The notes: generated by a model not told the origin, from the sequence alone. Counted from the stretch's first letter, positions 53,318 through 63,554 are shown. The stretch: 64,000 bases of DNA from Burkholderiales bacterium (GCA_026005015.1 BPKG01000006.1:27505-91504); one strand, 5' to 3'. Numbers and translations: made by a program.

Positions 53318-55431
53318 GCGACTTCCCGTTTTTCTCCCTCGAGCGGTCGCCGCTCCGGCCGGGGCAACAGCATACGGATGCGCGTCCCCTCCCCCGGGCG
53401 GCTGTCCACCAGGAGCTTGCCGCCCAGCTCGGCCACGTACTGGGCGCTCTCGTACGCCCCGATGCCAGTGCCGGCGGGCTTGGTGGTGCGGAACGGCTTG
53501 AACAGCTCGTCCCGTACGAATTCCGGCGTCATGCCCTTGCCGTTGTCCGCCACGTCCACCACCGCGTGGGCACCGTCGAAATAGGCCTTGAGCTCCACCC
53601 GTCCGGTTTCATCCGTCGCCTCCAGCGCGTTTTGCACCAGGTGCCCGATCACCCGCTCCAGCCGCTCGGCATGCCCCACCGCCTGCACGCCGCGCTGGGC
53701 CTCCCAGGCGATGCGCCGCCCCTGGGCGGATTTCGCTTGCGCCACCCGCTCAACCAGCGCCGCCAGGTCTACCGTCCGGGGGTGGTCCAGGGGCTGGGTG
53801 CCGGCCCGGAGCTGGAATAGCAGGCCGTTCATCCGCTCCACCACGTTGCGGATGGTGGCCAGCATGTCCTGCTGGAATTCGGGATTTCCCTGGTGTCGTT
53901 CCGCATTCTTGAGCATTAGCGAAAGCTGTGCCACCAAATTTTTCAGGTCGTGCACCACGAAGGCAGACATGCGGTTGAAGGCCTCGAACTTGCGCGATTC
54001 CAGCAACGCCTCCGTGGCGCGGGCGTGGCCGATGAAGCCGGCCACCTGCCGGGCCGCCGTTTTGAGCAGGTCCCGCACCTCCCAATTGATCTCCACCTTG
54101 ACCCGCGCGGTGGCGAGGATCACGAAGCCGAGCAGCCGCTCCAGGTGCGGCAGGGGGACGATCAGCCAGGCGTTGGGCAAGCGCGCGAGCCATTCGGGAA
54201 GCCGCAGGTCCGGGTAGCGTTCGGGGTGGGCCCGAAACTCGTCCAGATCCACCACCCAGCCGGTTTTCCCCAGGAAGCTGGGGAGCGCTCCCTCGGCCGG
54301 CTCCGCGTCGTTCACCTCTCGCATGTTCCAGCGGCCCGCCTGGACGTAGCGACCCCGGTGGTCCTCGAGCCAGATCGCGCCGGCCGGGCTTTCCACCAGA
54401 TCGGCGAGGGCCATCACGCAGCGCTCGTGCATGTTGGCCCCTTCCCCGGCCCCCGAAAGGAGCCGGGTGATTTTCAACCATTCCTGGCGGTAATCGTAGC
54501 GGTAGGAAAAGAAGTGCTTGTTGATGAAAACCCGGACCTGGGAGCGGAAGGTGCCTGAGGAAAACACCAGTCCCAGCAGCAGGAGGGCGGCGAACAGGAA
54601 CCCGATCTGGAGGGTCCTGCCCCAGGCGCCGCCGAAATAGCGCACGTAATAGCCGGCCGCGGCGATGGCCAGCAGGTAGAGGCCGGCGGCCATGATCGCG
54701 GTCGAGTGGAACACCACGCCCCGCGAAAAGGCGATGTCGATGGTCCACTCCCGGCTGCGGGCCGTGGACAGGGCGACAAAGGGAATGACCAAGGCCTGCG
54801 CCACGCCCCGCGCGCTCCACAGGTCGGGATCCAGGGGACGGCGGAACAGCAGGGCGTCGGCGTACACGTACAGATCGAACGCGAACGCGCCGCCCAGCCC
54901 GATGCACAAGGGCGCCACGTGCCAGCGGGAACCCTTGGGCGCCCGGCGGTAGAGCTGCTCCACCGTGGCGAGCCCGAGCACTGAGACGGCCAGGGAGCCC
55001 CCGTAGGCGGTCAAGGCCTGGGGAACCTGGAGATCCAGCGCGGACAGCGCCGGCGCAAGCCACGGCGTGGCCAGAAAAATCACGGCGAGCAGGAATGGCC
55101 CGGCGCTGCTTGACAGCCCCCGGCCCGAGCCCTCCCCGCGGTGCAGCAAGGAAAACAGGAAAGCGAGCCACGCCAGGATGCGCAGGGCGTCCAGACCCCG
55201 GTATCCGGACCAGGCCATGGGGCTTCCCGACAGAACCACCGCCAGGCCGCTCCCCGCCCAGCCGGCGCTCAGAGCGACGGCGGTGAGCAGCAGGGCGGCA
55301 TTGCGCCCTCCCCGCCATCCCAACCATAGCTGCAGGGCGAAAAGCGTGAACGCGGCCAGAGCGGCGGCGTAGCTCCAGAAGGCCGGCTCCGCGACCATCC
55401 CCCAGCCGATTCCGCTTGGGCCTTCAACCAT
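53314..55431 (-). CDS. prsK: PEP-CTERM system histidine kinase PrsK
   Basis: A membrane sensor kinase of about 705 residues. The N-terminal third has several membrane helices ([19 protein letters not shown] onward to about 290). A GAF-like domain follows ([18 protein letters not shown]), then the kinase core. The phospho-histidine is in [19 protein letters not shown], with the unusual HDLKN rather than HELRT that marks this family; the N-box is [12 protein letters not shown] and the G-boxes [10 protein letters not shown] and [21 protein letters not shown] 55431 has a GGGG stretch upstream; ATG 55398 is an alternative. A weak -24/-12-like match lies at 55502-55516. Confidence 0.9.
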   Translation of the reverse strand: MVEGPSGIGWGMVAEPAFWSYAAALAAFTLFALQLWLGWRGGRNAALLLTAVALSAGWAGSGLAVVLSGSPMAWSGYRGLDALRILAWLAFLFSLLHRGEGSGRGLSSSAGPFLLAVIFLATPWLAPALSALDLQVPQALTAYGGSLAVSVLGLATVEQLYRRAPKGSRWHVAPLCIGLGGAFAFDLYVYADALLFRRPLDPDLWSARGVAQALVIPFVALSTARSREWTIDIAFSRGVVFHSTAIMAAGLYLLAIAAAGYYVRYFGGAWGRTLQIGFLFAALLLLGLVFSSGTFRSQVRVFINKHFFSYRYDYRQEWLKITRLLSGAGEGANMHERCVMALADLVESPAGAIWLEDHRGRYVQAGRWNMREVNDAEPAEGALPSFLGKTGWVVDLDEFRAHPERYPDLRLPEWLARLPNAWLIVPLPHLERLLGFVILATARVKVEINWEVRDLLKTAARQVAGFIGHARATEALLESRKFEAFNRMSAFVVHDLKNLVAQLSLMLKNAERHQGNPEFQQDMLATIRNVVERMNGLLFQLRAGTQPLDHPRTVDLAALVERVAQAKSAQGRRIAWEAQRGVQAVGHAERLERVIGHLVQNALEATDETGRVELKAYFDGAHAVVDVADNGKGMTPEFVRDELFKPFRTTKPAGTGIGAYESAQYVAELGGKLLVDSRPGEGTRIRMLLPRPERRPLEGEKREVA

Positions 55432-55873
55432 AGGGCCCCTTAAATCGGGAGCGCCGGTAAGTGCCTCGATGGGCATGCCGGATTCATGGAATGAGAAAGC
55501 CGCACCCGCGGCGCCATCCGGAGCAGGAGCATGAAGGGGGCCATGGGTTCGTTCCGGCTGAGGCGGGCGCTCCAAGGTACGACCTCGCATAAGCATACCA
55601 ACGAACCCAGGCTGCGTCAGGTTCGACCCGCCCGCGCTCTCCAGCGCCTGGAGCGCTTTTTCCCGCCGGCCGTAAAAAAGGAAAAAGCACCCGAAAATCG
55701 ATGGCAAGGAGGCTACCCGCCAGAGGCGACAAGGCAGGATATCCGAAGCGGGAAAAAGGGAACGGACCGGGCTTGGGCGATGGAAAACGGGTAGACATCG
55801 AACGTCGCCCGCCGGGAGCCGCCGTCCCGTTGCGCCCCCTGCCATCCCTCGGGAGGTCTTGTGAGGCCCCGGG
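55432..55873. other. Intergenic region prsK-epsB
   Basis: These 442 bp show open frames on both strands but none with recognisable protein features, so I regard them as chance. The likely content is the prsK promoter. A TGGCGCC-N4-GTGC match on the minus strand at 55502-55516 has the right GG/GC spacing but poor flanks. Short purine-rich stretches (about 55670-55765) are not explained. Confidence 0.4.
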
Positions 55874-57262
55874 CTACCGTGCGCCCTCTCCCAGGAGAAC
55901 GACCCGGACTGTCTCGAACAGGATCACGAGGTCGAGCAGAAGGCTGTGGTTTTTCACGTAATAAAGGTCGAACTGCAGCTTCTTGCGGGCATCCTGCACG
56001 GAACAACCATAGCAATAGCGGACCTGGGCCCAGCCGGTGATGCCCGGCTTGACGCTGTGCCGCACGCCATAGAACGGAATCTGCTCGGTCAGCTCGGCCA
56101 CGAAATAGGGCCGCTCGGGCCTCGGGCCCACGAAGCTCATGTCCCCCTTCAAGACGTTGATGAGCTGGGGCAACTCGTCGATGCGGGTCTTGCGGATAAA
56201 ACGCCCCACCCGCGTCACCCGGTCATCCTTTTCGGACGCCCAACGGGGCTTGCCGTCCGCTTCCGCGTCCTGGCGCATGCTGCGGAACTTGAGCAGGTTG
56301 AACGTCCTGCCCCCCGCCCCTACCCGTTCCTGCTTGAAGACGATGGGCCGCCCGCTCTCCAGAAAAATGGCGATGGCCGCGATCAGCATGACGGGAGCCG
56401 CCACCACGAGGAGCAGGCCCGCCGCGACCAGGTCGAACGCCCGTTTCACCAGGGTGCGGGCAATGCCCTGACGGAAACCGTCCCCATAGATGAGCCAGCT
56501 CGCCTTCAGGGATTCGATGGGCACCTCTCCGTTCAGCCGCTCGAAGAAGGTGGGCAGGTCGGTCACCCGAACGCCCCGCAGACGGCAATCGAGCAGTTGC
56601 CGCAGGGGCAGCACGCCCCCCCGCCGTTCCCGGGCCGCCACGATCACCTCGTGCACGTTCAGCCGCCGCACCAGTTCCGGCAGGGGCGAAGCATCGCCGA
56701 CGATCTTCCCTTGGGGTACCGCGGGCTGCGTACCATCCTTGAGCGGATAGAAGCCCACCACCTCGACCGCCGGCTGGGAAAGGGAAGCGAGCGCTCGCTC
56801 CACGTTGAGCGCATCGGGGCCGGCGCCGAGCACCAGGATACGGTGGGCGAAAAGCCGGGACCGGTTGTCCTGGGGCATCGCCCCGCGGAGCAGCACCACC
56901 GCCCCGAGCCCGAGCAGCATGGCGTAGCCGAGAACGCTCTGGTACAGATCGCCGTGGGGAAGAAGATGGAAAGCGGCATAGGCCACCGGCCAGCCCACCA
57001 CCAGCATCAAGGCCACGCGGCCGCTCAGCACCCGAAGCCGATTGCCCGTTCGCGTCTGCCGGTACAGCCCCAGGGAGCCGTTGACCGCCACCATCAAGCC
57101 GGCAAAAAACAAGGCGGCGGAGAGCATCGTGCCGCCCGAGGGCTTCGCTCCTTGGGCGGCCAGCGTCAGCGCCGCCACCATGGCGATGAAAAAGAGCCCC
57201 GCTTCCGCCACCAGCTCAAGAAAGCTGGCCAGCGCCACCCGATAACTGAAGAACCTGAGCAT
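55874..57262 (-). CDS. PEP-CTERM locus undecaprenyl-phosphate sugar transferase (EpsB-like, polyisoprenyl-phosphate hexose-1-phosphate transferase)
   Basis: The priming enzyme that puts the first sugar phosphate on the lipid carrier. The 462 residues have four N-terminal membrane helices (about 10-120), a CoA-binding-like Rossmann domain (HRILVLGAGPDALNVERAL) and a membrane segment near 270-300. The catalytic domain has KRAFDLVAAGLLLVVAAP, KFRSMRQDAEADG, RKTRIDELPQLINVLKGD and FVGPRPERPYFV. ATG 57262 is chosen because the family starts MLRFFSYR and GGGAG lies upstream; the frame stays open to 57460. It is the first gene of the minus-strand exopolysaccharide block. Confidence 0.9.
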   Translation of the reverse strand: MLRFFSYRVALASFLELVAEAGLFFIAMVAALTLAAQGAKPSGGTMLSAALFFAGLMVAVNGSLGLYRQTRTGNRLRVLSGRVALMLVVGWPVAYAAFHLLPHGDLYQSVLGYAMLLGLGAVVLLRGAMPQDNRSRLFAHRILVLGAGPDALNVERALASLSQPAVEVVGFYPLKDGTQPAVPQGKIVGDASPLPELVRRLNVHEVIVAARERRGGVLPLRQLLDCRLRGVRVTDLPTFFERLNGEVPIESLKASWLIYGDGFRQGIARTLVKRAFDLVAAGLLLVVAAPVMLIAAIAIFLESGRPIVFKQERVGAGGRTFNLLKFRSMRQDAEADGKPRWASEKDDRVTRVGRFIRKTRIDELPQLINVLKGDMSFVGPRPERPYFVAELTEQIPFYGVRHSVKPGITGWAQVRYCYGCSVQDARKKLQFDLYYVKNHSLLLDLVILFETVRVVLLGEGAR

Positions 57263-57710
57263 GGCCCGCCACTCCCGTCGGTTGCCTTCTTGCTTCTTTT
57301 CTTGCTTGTCGCTGGTTCTTAAGCCGGTTTTTCGAAACGGTTGTTCCCCCTGGCGTCGGGTCGCACAGGTCGCCCTCGAATCCGTGAGAATGAGCCTCGC
57401 CTCCTCGACGGATCGAGGATTAACAGGATCGCTTTCGAGAAATTGAAACCGCCCGGTCATCCCCGGGCGAAGGCGTGCTTACCTGCTTCTTGTCGACTGG
57501 CTACAACGGCTCTGCCTCATCCCGATGCCAGTCTATATCATAGACCGGGCCGTACGTCAGTAAAGTGGAGGGTGTGTTAAGTTTTGTTATGGTTCTGCGA
57601 AGGAGGAAGATGATGATTTCTTCATATCGATTCTGCATGATAGCCGCAAGGGGTTGTCCGCGCCAAGAAATGTTCCTCACGGCCCTCTTCGCTTGTCTAC
57701 AGTGTCCGTG
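57263..57710. other. Divergent intergenic region between the sugar transferase and ydcF-like genes
   Basis: These 448 bp hold no supported gene. Composition becomes AT-richer from about 57520 to 57640, where promoters for the rightward gene are likely (for example TATATCATA near 57533). I searched both strands for GG-N10-GC sigma54 elements with TGGC and TGC flanks and found none, unlike upstream of the PEP-CTERM genes. Confidence 0.45.
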
Positions 57711-58470
57711 ATGGAATCCTTTTTTTACACGAAGAAAATTCTGGCTCTGATGGTGCTCCCACCCGCGGGGGCCCCTGCTGCTCGCTGCGGCGGGGCTGCT
57801 GTTCCTGAGGCGCCGGCCGGCGTTGGGGAAAGCGCTGGCGTGGGCCGGCGTGCTCGCCCTCTTCGCTTTGTCCCTGCCGATGGTTTCCTGGAGCCTGGGC
57901 CTCCTCTTGCAGGACGACCCCGTCCTGGACTTGCGCCGGGCGACTCAGGCCCAGGCCGTGATCATCATCGGCGGCGGCATCCGGCCGGAGGCCGTGGAGT
58001 ACGGCGGGGACACCCTGAGCGCCTTGAGTCTCGAGCGACTCCGTTACGGGGCGCGAATCGCCCGCCAGACCGGCCTTCCCGTGTTGGTGTCCGGCGGCGC
58101 CGCCCATCGAGGACCCCCCGAGGCCGAACTCATGAAGGCGGTACTGGAGGCGGAATATCGCGTGCCGGTGCGCTGGGTAGAAGCCCAGTCCCGCAACACC
58201 TACGAGAATGCGGTCCTCTCGGCTTCGCTGCTCCGCCAAGCGAACGTCCGACGGGCCGTTCTGGTGGCCCACGGCTTCGACATGCGCCGGGCCAAAGCAG
58301 AGTTCGAGGCGGCTGGGATGGAGGTCATCCCAGCCCCGACGGGACTCCCCACCTGGACCGGGGAGACGATTTTCGAATGGCTCCCCAACATGGGCGCGTT
58401 GCGGGGAAGCTATTACGCCTTGTACGAGCTTCTTGCCAACGCGGCGCGGTATCTGGGTCTCAACAAGTAA
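57711..58470 (+). CDS. YdcF/SanA/ElyC-family membrane protein; frameshifted
   Basis: A DUF218 protein with N-terminal membrane helices; relatives in E. coli influence envelope integrity and lipid-carrier use, but no reaction is established. The first frame gives SFFYTKKILALMVLPPAG; after one extra G in the five-G run at 57767-57771 it continues as LLLAAAGLLFLRRRPALGK. The soluble domain has AQAVIIIGGGIRPEAVEYGG near 80, ARIARQTGLPVLVSGG and SRNTYENAVLSASLL. Corrected length is 252 residues, normal for the family. It stands alone on the plus strand beside the exopolysaccharide block. Confidence 0.85.
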
Positions 58471-58478
58471 AAAAAGTT

Positions 58479-58501
58479 CGACGCGGACTCGCTCTGCGTC
58501 G
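58479..58501 (+). repeat. Hairpin after the ydcF-like gene
   Basis: CGACGC and GCGTCG are perfect 6-bp arms with an 11-base loop, starting 8 bp after the stop codon. It may act as a weak terminator; there is no T-run. The rest of the gap to 58761 shows no supported gene. Confidence 0.3.
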
Positions 58502-58761
58502 GATACCGGCAATGAGGCCATTCCCACCCAGTCCATGTCGATGCTTTTTACACATTGCAAGGGCTTTCAGATCGGCCCATGGCGTCAATGACTTGGGAAT
58601 TTTTTTCCTTAACCGGGTCGAACTGCTCCCCCTTTCTCTGAGGGGGCGGAGCGCGTCTCAATCTCGATTGCTGGTGGGAAGGTGTCGACCCAGTTTACGA
58701 ATTCGGTGCACCCCCCTTCAAAAAAGCGAACATCGCATGGCGAATCAATACCCTACTGCCA

Positions 58762-58777
58762 TGGCGCGGTATATGCT
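58762..58777 (+). promoter_or_regulatory. Sigma54 (-24/-12) promoter of the first PEP-CTERM gene
   Basis: TGGCGCGGTATATGCT has GG and GC separated by exactly 10 bases, with TGGC at the -24 side and TGCT at the -12 side; the A of TGGCA and the first T of TTGC differ from consensus. Transcription would begin near 58788, about 27 nt before the ATG at 58815. PEP-CTERM genes are known to be sigma54/PrsR targets in related bacteria. Confidence 0.65.
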
Positions 58778-58814
58778 TCTAATGCGTTGAAACCGACTTG
58801 GGGGGATAAGAAAC

Positions 58815-59521
58815 ATGAATACTGCAATGGGAAGAGCCCTTCGATTAGGGGTGGTGGCAATGGCGCTTGCCCTTTTCGGCTTTGCGCCCGGATCAGCGCA
58901 GGCGGCCGCGTGTACGGTGGATTCCGCCTTCAACCCGGACCCGTTTCTCGCGGATGCCCACCAGTTGCGGCCTGGGCACCCCCAGCAACGATAGCGCCAG
59001 CGCGGTGAATTCCGTCGCCCCGGGAGGCTTCGCTGACTGGGCCCTGATCGACAAAGAGGGAGATGAAAGTCTGCCTTCGACCGCTCTGACCTTCGAGCCG
59101 GGTGGGCGGCAGCCAAGGCAATTGGTACATTGATTTGGCGGCTGTGCCGTTCAGCCAGCTTCTTATCGTGCTCAAGGACGGGGGCACGGGCGATGAAGTT
59201 CCCAATCCCGACCCGCCGCCTCCCTCCCCTCGGCCAGATTCAGTGGGTGTGGTTCATCCTCGACATGAGCGCCAACTCCTGTAGTCGGTTTCACAGGGCT
59301 TGTCACGCCCACGATTCCCGCGGGCGCGGACCTGTGCGGCACCTGGTCCATGTGGGGTAATCATAAGGGCGAGTTGAGAGAGATTTCCCATATGTCCCCT
59401 CTACGGCAGGGGCGGCACACCCCCCCAGGAAATGCCCGAGCCGGGCACCTTGCTTTTGCTGGGCTCCGCGCTCCTGGGACTCGGCGCCGTCCGCCGCTAC
59501 GCCCGGCGCCGGATCGATTGA
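58815..59521 (+). CDS. PEP-CTERM sorting-domain protein; five frameshifts
   Basis: A secreted protein of unknown function. A signal peptide (MNTAMGRALRLGVVAMALAL, cleaved near AQA) starts the first frame. Later pieces are GLGTPSNDSASAVNSVAPGG, GNWYIDLAAVPFSQLLIVLK, GQIQWVWFILDMSANS and TPTIPAGADLCGTWSMWG. The C-terminus has the PEP-CTERM tag: MPEPGTLLLLGSALLGLGAV, then RRYARRRID, recognised by exosortase. One extra base each near 58957-58959, 59100-59106, 59226-59229, 59280-59283 and 59396-59399 explains every break. Corrected length is 233 residues. No enzyme domain is visible. Confidence 0.78.
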
Positions 59522-59544
59522 AGTTTTTGCCACAATAACAATAA

Positions 59545-59581
59545 AGCAGAAGCCCGCCTGATCAGCGGGCTTTCTGCTTTT
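59545..59581. terminator. Bidirectional Rho-independent terminator
   Basis: AGCAGA-AGCCCGC pairs with GCGGGCTTTCTGCT around the loop CTGATCA, a 13-bp stem with one bulged T, flanked by T-rich sequence on the right (CTTTTA) and A-rich sequence on the left. It lies between the convergent PEP-CTERM gene and the subtilase gene and can serve both. Confidence 0.85.
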
Positions 59582-59601
59582 ATGCTAGCGCTTTCGCTGC
59601 T

Positions 59602-61392
59602 TTACTGCCGCTTGACGGTGATCGAGGCGCTGCCCGCGTTGCCCGCAGGATCTTCTGCCCGGGCGGTCAGGGTGGAAGTAGCGCTCGACCGGGCCTCCCA
59701 TCGTCCTTTGCTCTTGGCCTTCCGGGCCCCGGTATCCCAGGTGTAGCTCAGGCTGGAGCCGTAGGCCACCGCCACTTCCTTGCCGTCGATCGCGAGGGAG
59801 ATCTTGGCGACTTTCTTGTCGTCGGTGGCGCTCGCGCTCACGTTCACGGTACCGCTCACCGTGGCCCCGTTGGCGGGGCTGGAGAAGCTCACGGTCGGGG
59901 CCACGGTGTCGTTGGCGACGGTGACGGAGACGGTAGCGGAACTCCCTGGGTTGCCGCTCGCGTCCACCGCCTTCGCCTGGAGGGAGGCCTCCCCGTCGGC
60001 AAGGGCGGAGGTTGTCCCAACCGAAGCGATAGGGCGCCCGTCGTCTCCGTGCCCACCAAGCGCCCGTTGGCATAGAGTTCCACCCGGGCGACGCCCCCGT
60101 TGTCGCTGGCGCTCACGTCCACCGGCACCAGCCCGCTGACTTTACCGCCGGTGGGGGAGACGATGGCCACGCTCGGCGGCTGGACATCCTTGGCAACCAG
60201 GCCCTGGGCGGCCGAGACGGGCGGCGGCCGCGTCCACCCGGCCATGACCATAGTAGGGGTCATAGCCCGCCGGTCCCCGATCGAGGGTCGTCCCGAAAAG
60301 GGTCCGGTCCAGGCTGGCCGGATCCAGACTGGGGTTGGCCGCCATCATGAGGGCATAGATCCCAGCCGTCACGGGGCTCGACGCGGAAGTGCCGGAGAAG
60401 CCCCCGTAGCCGCCCCCCTCGCGTTGTGGTGTAAATGCTCACTCCAGGCGCCGCGACGTCGATGTGCTTGCCCCAACTGGACCAGGAAGTCCGGTTGTCC
60501 GAGCTGTCGGTGGCCGAGACGGCGGGTGATGGCATCGCTCGCCGGATCCCCCAGCTCGCCCCCCGTGTTGCCGCCCGCCACCACCACGATGCCGCCTTTG
60601 TTGCGGAAGTACTGGGCCGCCTCCCGCACCGTGCTGCTGGAAGACACGCTCAAGAAGCTGATGTTGGCCACCCGCGCCCCACGGTCGGCCGACCAGACCA
60701 GGGCCTGGGCCATGAGGCTGTAATAACCGTAACCTTGGCTATCGGTCACCCGCAGGGGCATGATGTGTGAGCGCCAACTTACGCCCGCCGCGCCCAAGGC
60801 ATTGTTGCCCACCGCCGCGGCCGCGCCCGCCACCTTGGTGCCATGCCCATGGACGTCCGAAGTGGTGGCATTGTTGTCGTAAAAGTTCCACCCAGCGACG
60901 AGATGGGGGGAAAGGTCCGGGTGGTTGCCATCGACCCCGGTGTCCAGGATGGCGACCGTCACTCCCTCACCGACGGAACGATCCCACGCGGTATTGGCGC
61001 CGATCTTCGGTAGATGCCAGGCGCTGCCCAGGGCGGGATCGTTGGTGGTCTGGGCGGGCTCCACCGCCCGATCCAGCTCGGCGAACTTGACGTGGGGATG
61101 CCGGGCCAACATCTGGGCCATCGCTACCTCGCTCGCCTGGGCCGGCAATTCAATGATGTGGACGTTGAGCGGACCGAGCTTTGCCTTCGGCCCGGGCGCC
61201 CGAACGGCTTCAGGATTTTTCTCGAACTCGCTCATCCCGACCCCCGCCCGCGGCTGTACCAGGAGGCGGCCTTTCACGTAGCGGACCACTTTGCCGTCCT
61301 GGACCTGGCTCTCGGCCACGACTTCGCCGTGGGCGAGGGGCGCGCTCAGCAGGGCGCCGCAGGAGAGGCCAGCGGCGAGCCAGTGCCGCCAT
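59602..61392 (-). CDS. Secreted subtilisin-like (S8) protease with two Ig-like domains; several frameshifts
   Basis: The catalytic triad is complete: Asp in VAILDTGVDGNHPDL, His in VHGHGTKVAGAAAA, Ser in GFSGTSASSPVTAG, with the oxyanion Asn in VVVAGGNTGGE. A prodomain-like segment precedes it (KGRLLVQPRAGVGMSEFEKN). Two beta-sandwich repeats follow, PPSVAIVSPTGGKVSG and APTVSFSSPANGATVSG. The frame is broken by single extra bases near 60524-60526, 60413-60418, 60219-60221, 60037-60039 and 60012-60013. ATG 61392 follows GGAGGAGAAGG but needs a sixth correction near 61380 to reach the signal sequence AAGLSCGALLSAPLAHG. Without it the frame opens at 61553. Corrected length is 594 residues. Confidence 0.8.
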
Positions 61393-61748
61393 TGCGTCCT
61401 TCTCCTCCAGGCTGAGGCACGGAGCAGGTCAAAATGGCGAGGTTGAAGATACCGGAGCGGCTGCCGAACTTCCGGAACAGGAATAGCGGGCACCAATAAC
61501 GTTCTCCCCCTGGGGTAAGCGGCCTGCCGGCTGCAAAACAGGGGAGAAACCAATGGCGGGTCACATGGAACGGGAGAGCGGGTTGTCCCTTGGACTGCGC
61601 CGACCCGAAGAACGCGCGGCGCTCGTACGTGCCCCGACCCCTGGCAGTCCCACTGTCTGAGGCCAGTGCCGCCAGACTGGTGACTTTGCGCCCCCGGCTC
61701 ACGCCAGGTTTGCCTTTTTCAGGTGTCGCTTTAAAAAGTAGTCGAAGT
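61393..61748. other. Region between the subtilase and second PEP-CTERM genes
   Basis: About 356 bp with no independent gene. Part of it (to 61553) is open in the subtilase frame but looks non-coding. I found no good sigma54 element for the subtilase here, so its promoter is unknown. The stretch near 61735-61765 is AT-rich and borders the end of the PEP-CTERM gene. Confidence 0.35.
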
Positions 61749-62508
61749 TTATTGATTTGTCAATTTTTGTTTTTGGCTGCTGAGCAGGAAGAGCATCGTC
61801 AAGGCGACCCCTACCAGCGCCCAGGTCCCGGGCTCAGGAAGCTCTGCGGTCACTCGGCTGATTTTGAAGGCGTCCAAGTCTTTGGTGCTGGTTTTCGGGG
61901 CGGCAGCAATCACCAGGTAGCGGCCGTGGCCTGCGCCCGTAAGGAGTTGAGGCGTATTGACCGGCACGTTGGTGAAAGACCAGAAGTCCGAAAAGCCCAG
62001 AGACGCCAGGGTGAGCGAAGCTTTGTCCGCTGAAGTCAAAACCCGGGCCCAGCGCGGCACCGCCAAACCACACATGGATGTCCGCATCCTTCGATTTGTA
62101 GCCGATCTCAAAGCTCAAGGGGCTGTAATGATCGTCAGGGAACTCGAAGATCACCAGATCTACGTGCCGGTGATTGTCCACCGCATGGTAAGGCGACACC
62201 GCTTCCCGCTTGCTATCCCCACTCACGTTATCATCCGGATAGTTGTTTTTTACCCCCAGGCCGCCGCTGTACAGGCCCAGCTTGGCTGGATTGAAAACGC
62301 CCGTTCCGTTCTCGTATTCGGTGGAATAGGCCCACGCCCTCAAAACCTCTCCTCCTGAGGAAAAAGTTCGGGGCCCCGAGGCGGGGGCTGAGCTCCCCGT
62401 GGTGGTCCATTGGGTGATGATCCCCGCTTGGGCGACACTGACCGCAGTCCACAAAAGTGCGGCCAGCCCATGTTGGATCCAAGTTTTGGAATGGCAAAAC
62501 CTTTGCAT
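61749..62508 (-). CDS. PEP-CTERM sorting-domain protein; one frameshift
   Basis: A secreted protein resembling the exosortase-dependent surface proteins with a GPGFDF block. The signal peptide runs to about residue 28 (VAQAG). The body has GEVLRAWAYSTE, NPAKLGLYSGGLGV and HAVDNHRHVDLVIFEFPD, then SFEIGYKSKDADIHVWFGG. An extra base near 62030-62040 shifts the frame; the second frame continues DKASLTLASLGFSDFWSF and GRYLVIAAAPKTSTKDLDAF. It ends in the tag LPEPGTWALVGVALTMLF with the basic tail SSQKQK. Corrected length is 252 residues. Function is unknown. Confidence 0.82.
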
Positions 62509-62550
62509 GGGTGTTTTCTCCTCTTTTGAACAAGCCCCCCCGAGTGGGGA

Positions 62551-62565
62551 GCAAGCCCCATGCCG
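62551..62565 (-). promoter_or_regulatory. Sigma54 (-24/-12) promoter of the second PEP-CTERM gene
   Basis: On the minus strand the sequence is CGGCATGGGGCTTGC followed by T. GG and GC are 10 bases apart and the -12 half TTGCT is perfect; the -24 half is CGGCATG against TGGCACG. The start would be near 62539, about 31 nt before the ATG at 62508. About 35-80 bp further upstream lie CTATCGGC (62602-62609) and GCCGACAG (62636-62643), which resemble the enhancer half-sites seen elsewhere but with different spacing. Confidence 0.7.
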
Positions 62566-62762
62566 ACAAATATGCTTTTTGAAATCAGATGCTTTTTATC
62601 CCTATCGGCGAGTTCGTCTTAAGACCGTAAGGTCTGCCGACAGGTCGGGGCTCGGAGCCGGGCCCGTCGCTGCGCCGTCGAGCAAAAAAGCCGTTGGACG
62701 AGACGCCTGCCCGTGGCCCGGTGGACGACGGGCGTAGGGGGAGTCAGTTGAGGTTGAGGAAT

Positions 62763-63506
62763 TCAGGCGGCCTGGAACAGGGGACGTGCCAGGCCTATGC
62801 GCCGGTCGAGCTGGGAGAGCTCCAGGTGCATGAGGACCGAAGGGGCCTGGACCCGGGGGCACATTTTCGGCTCGCCCAGCCGGCGGAACTCGAAAGCCCG
62901 CTCATAGAAAGCGACGTGGCGGGGATTCACCTCGATGAAGACATCGGTGGCCCGATGCACCAGCCGACCGACCAGGTAGGCCGAGTGAACCAGCAGCCCC
63001 AAGGCCGACCTGGAGGTTTCGCCGACGTCCACCGCCAGCCGGATCAACTCGCATACGCGGCGCCCCTGGGCGCGGATCGCGTCCACGGCGCAGCGATGGG
63101 CCTCGTCCACCGAAAGCCCGGCGCTGGAGTCGAGCCCCAGGGTCAATGTCCCCACGGCCCGCTCACCCTGCTGGGCCAGCAAGGTGACGTGGCGGTAGAG
63201 GCCTTGCGATCGACCGGCCGCCGGCGGTTCCGTCAGGAAAGACGTGCGGTACCCGCGCCGGGCGTAGTTCTGGCGGACAAGGGTGATGGCGGACTCGTGC
63301 TCGCGCCTGGAGCGGGCCACCACCACTTTCATGGACCCGGACGGCATTCTCGAGAGAGCCTCCTGGGCCGCAGTGCGGGATGCCTCGCCCTCTTCGTCTT
63401 GCCCTGAACGCCGGGCGCGGAACGCAGCCAGAAAAGAATCCGAAGAAACAAAGGAAACCGTGCTTGGGACCGCGGACAGCAGTCCCCATGCCTCGTATGG
63501 CGCCAT
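62763..63506 (-). CDS. FeeM-like / LuxI-fold N-acyl transferase
   Basis: A 247-residue GNAT-superfamily protein with the layout of N-acyl amino acid synthase FeeM. Blocks are KVVVARSRREHESAITLVRQ, YARRGYRTSFL, GERAVGTLTLGLDSSAGL and RRVCELIRLAVDVGETSR, then LGLLVHSAYLVGRLVHRATD and PRHVAFYERAFEFRRLG. FeeM makes long-chain acyl-tyrosines; here the amino-acid acceptor and signal role are unknown. It differs from the acyltransferase at 44.8 kb. Its upstream region has a strong sigma54 element and two enhancer-like dyads, so it is probably under PrsR. Confidence 0.78.
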   Translation of the reverse strand: MAPYEAWGLLSAVPSTVSFVSSDSFLAAFRARRSGQDEEGEASRTAAQEALSRMPSGSMKVVVARSRREHESAITLVRQNYARRGYRTSFLTEPPAAGRSQGLYRHVTLLAQQGERAVGTLTLGLDSSAGLSVDEAHRCAVDAIRAQGRRVCELIRLAVDVGETSRSALGLLVHSAYLVGRLVHRATDVFIEVNPRHVAFYERAFEFRRLGEPKMCPRVQAPSVLMHLELSQLDRRIGLARPLFQAA

Positions 63507-63554
63507 ACGGTGCTACCCCTCCCCTAGGCCCGAGAATCGATGCTCCCCTCCATG

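Noticed and set aside
55502..55516. TGGCGCC-N4-GTGC as a sigma54 promoter of prsK
   Set aside because: Spacing is right, but the flanks are poor and such GC-rich matches are expected by chance here; mentioned only as a weak candidate.
55484..55798. Small minus-strand open frame between prsK and the sugar transferase
   Set aside because: No signal peptide, domain or ribosome binding site; overlaps an equally long frame on the other strand.
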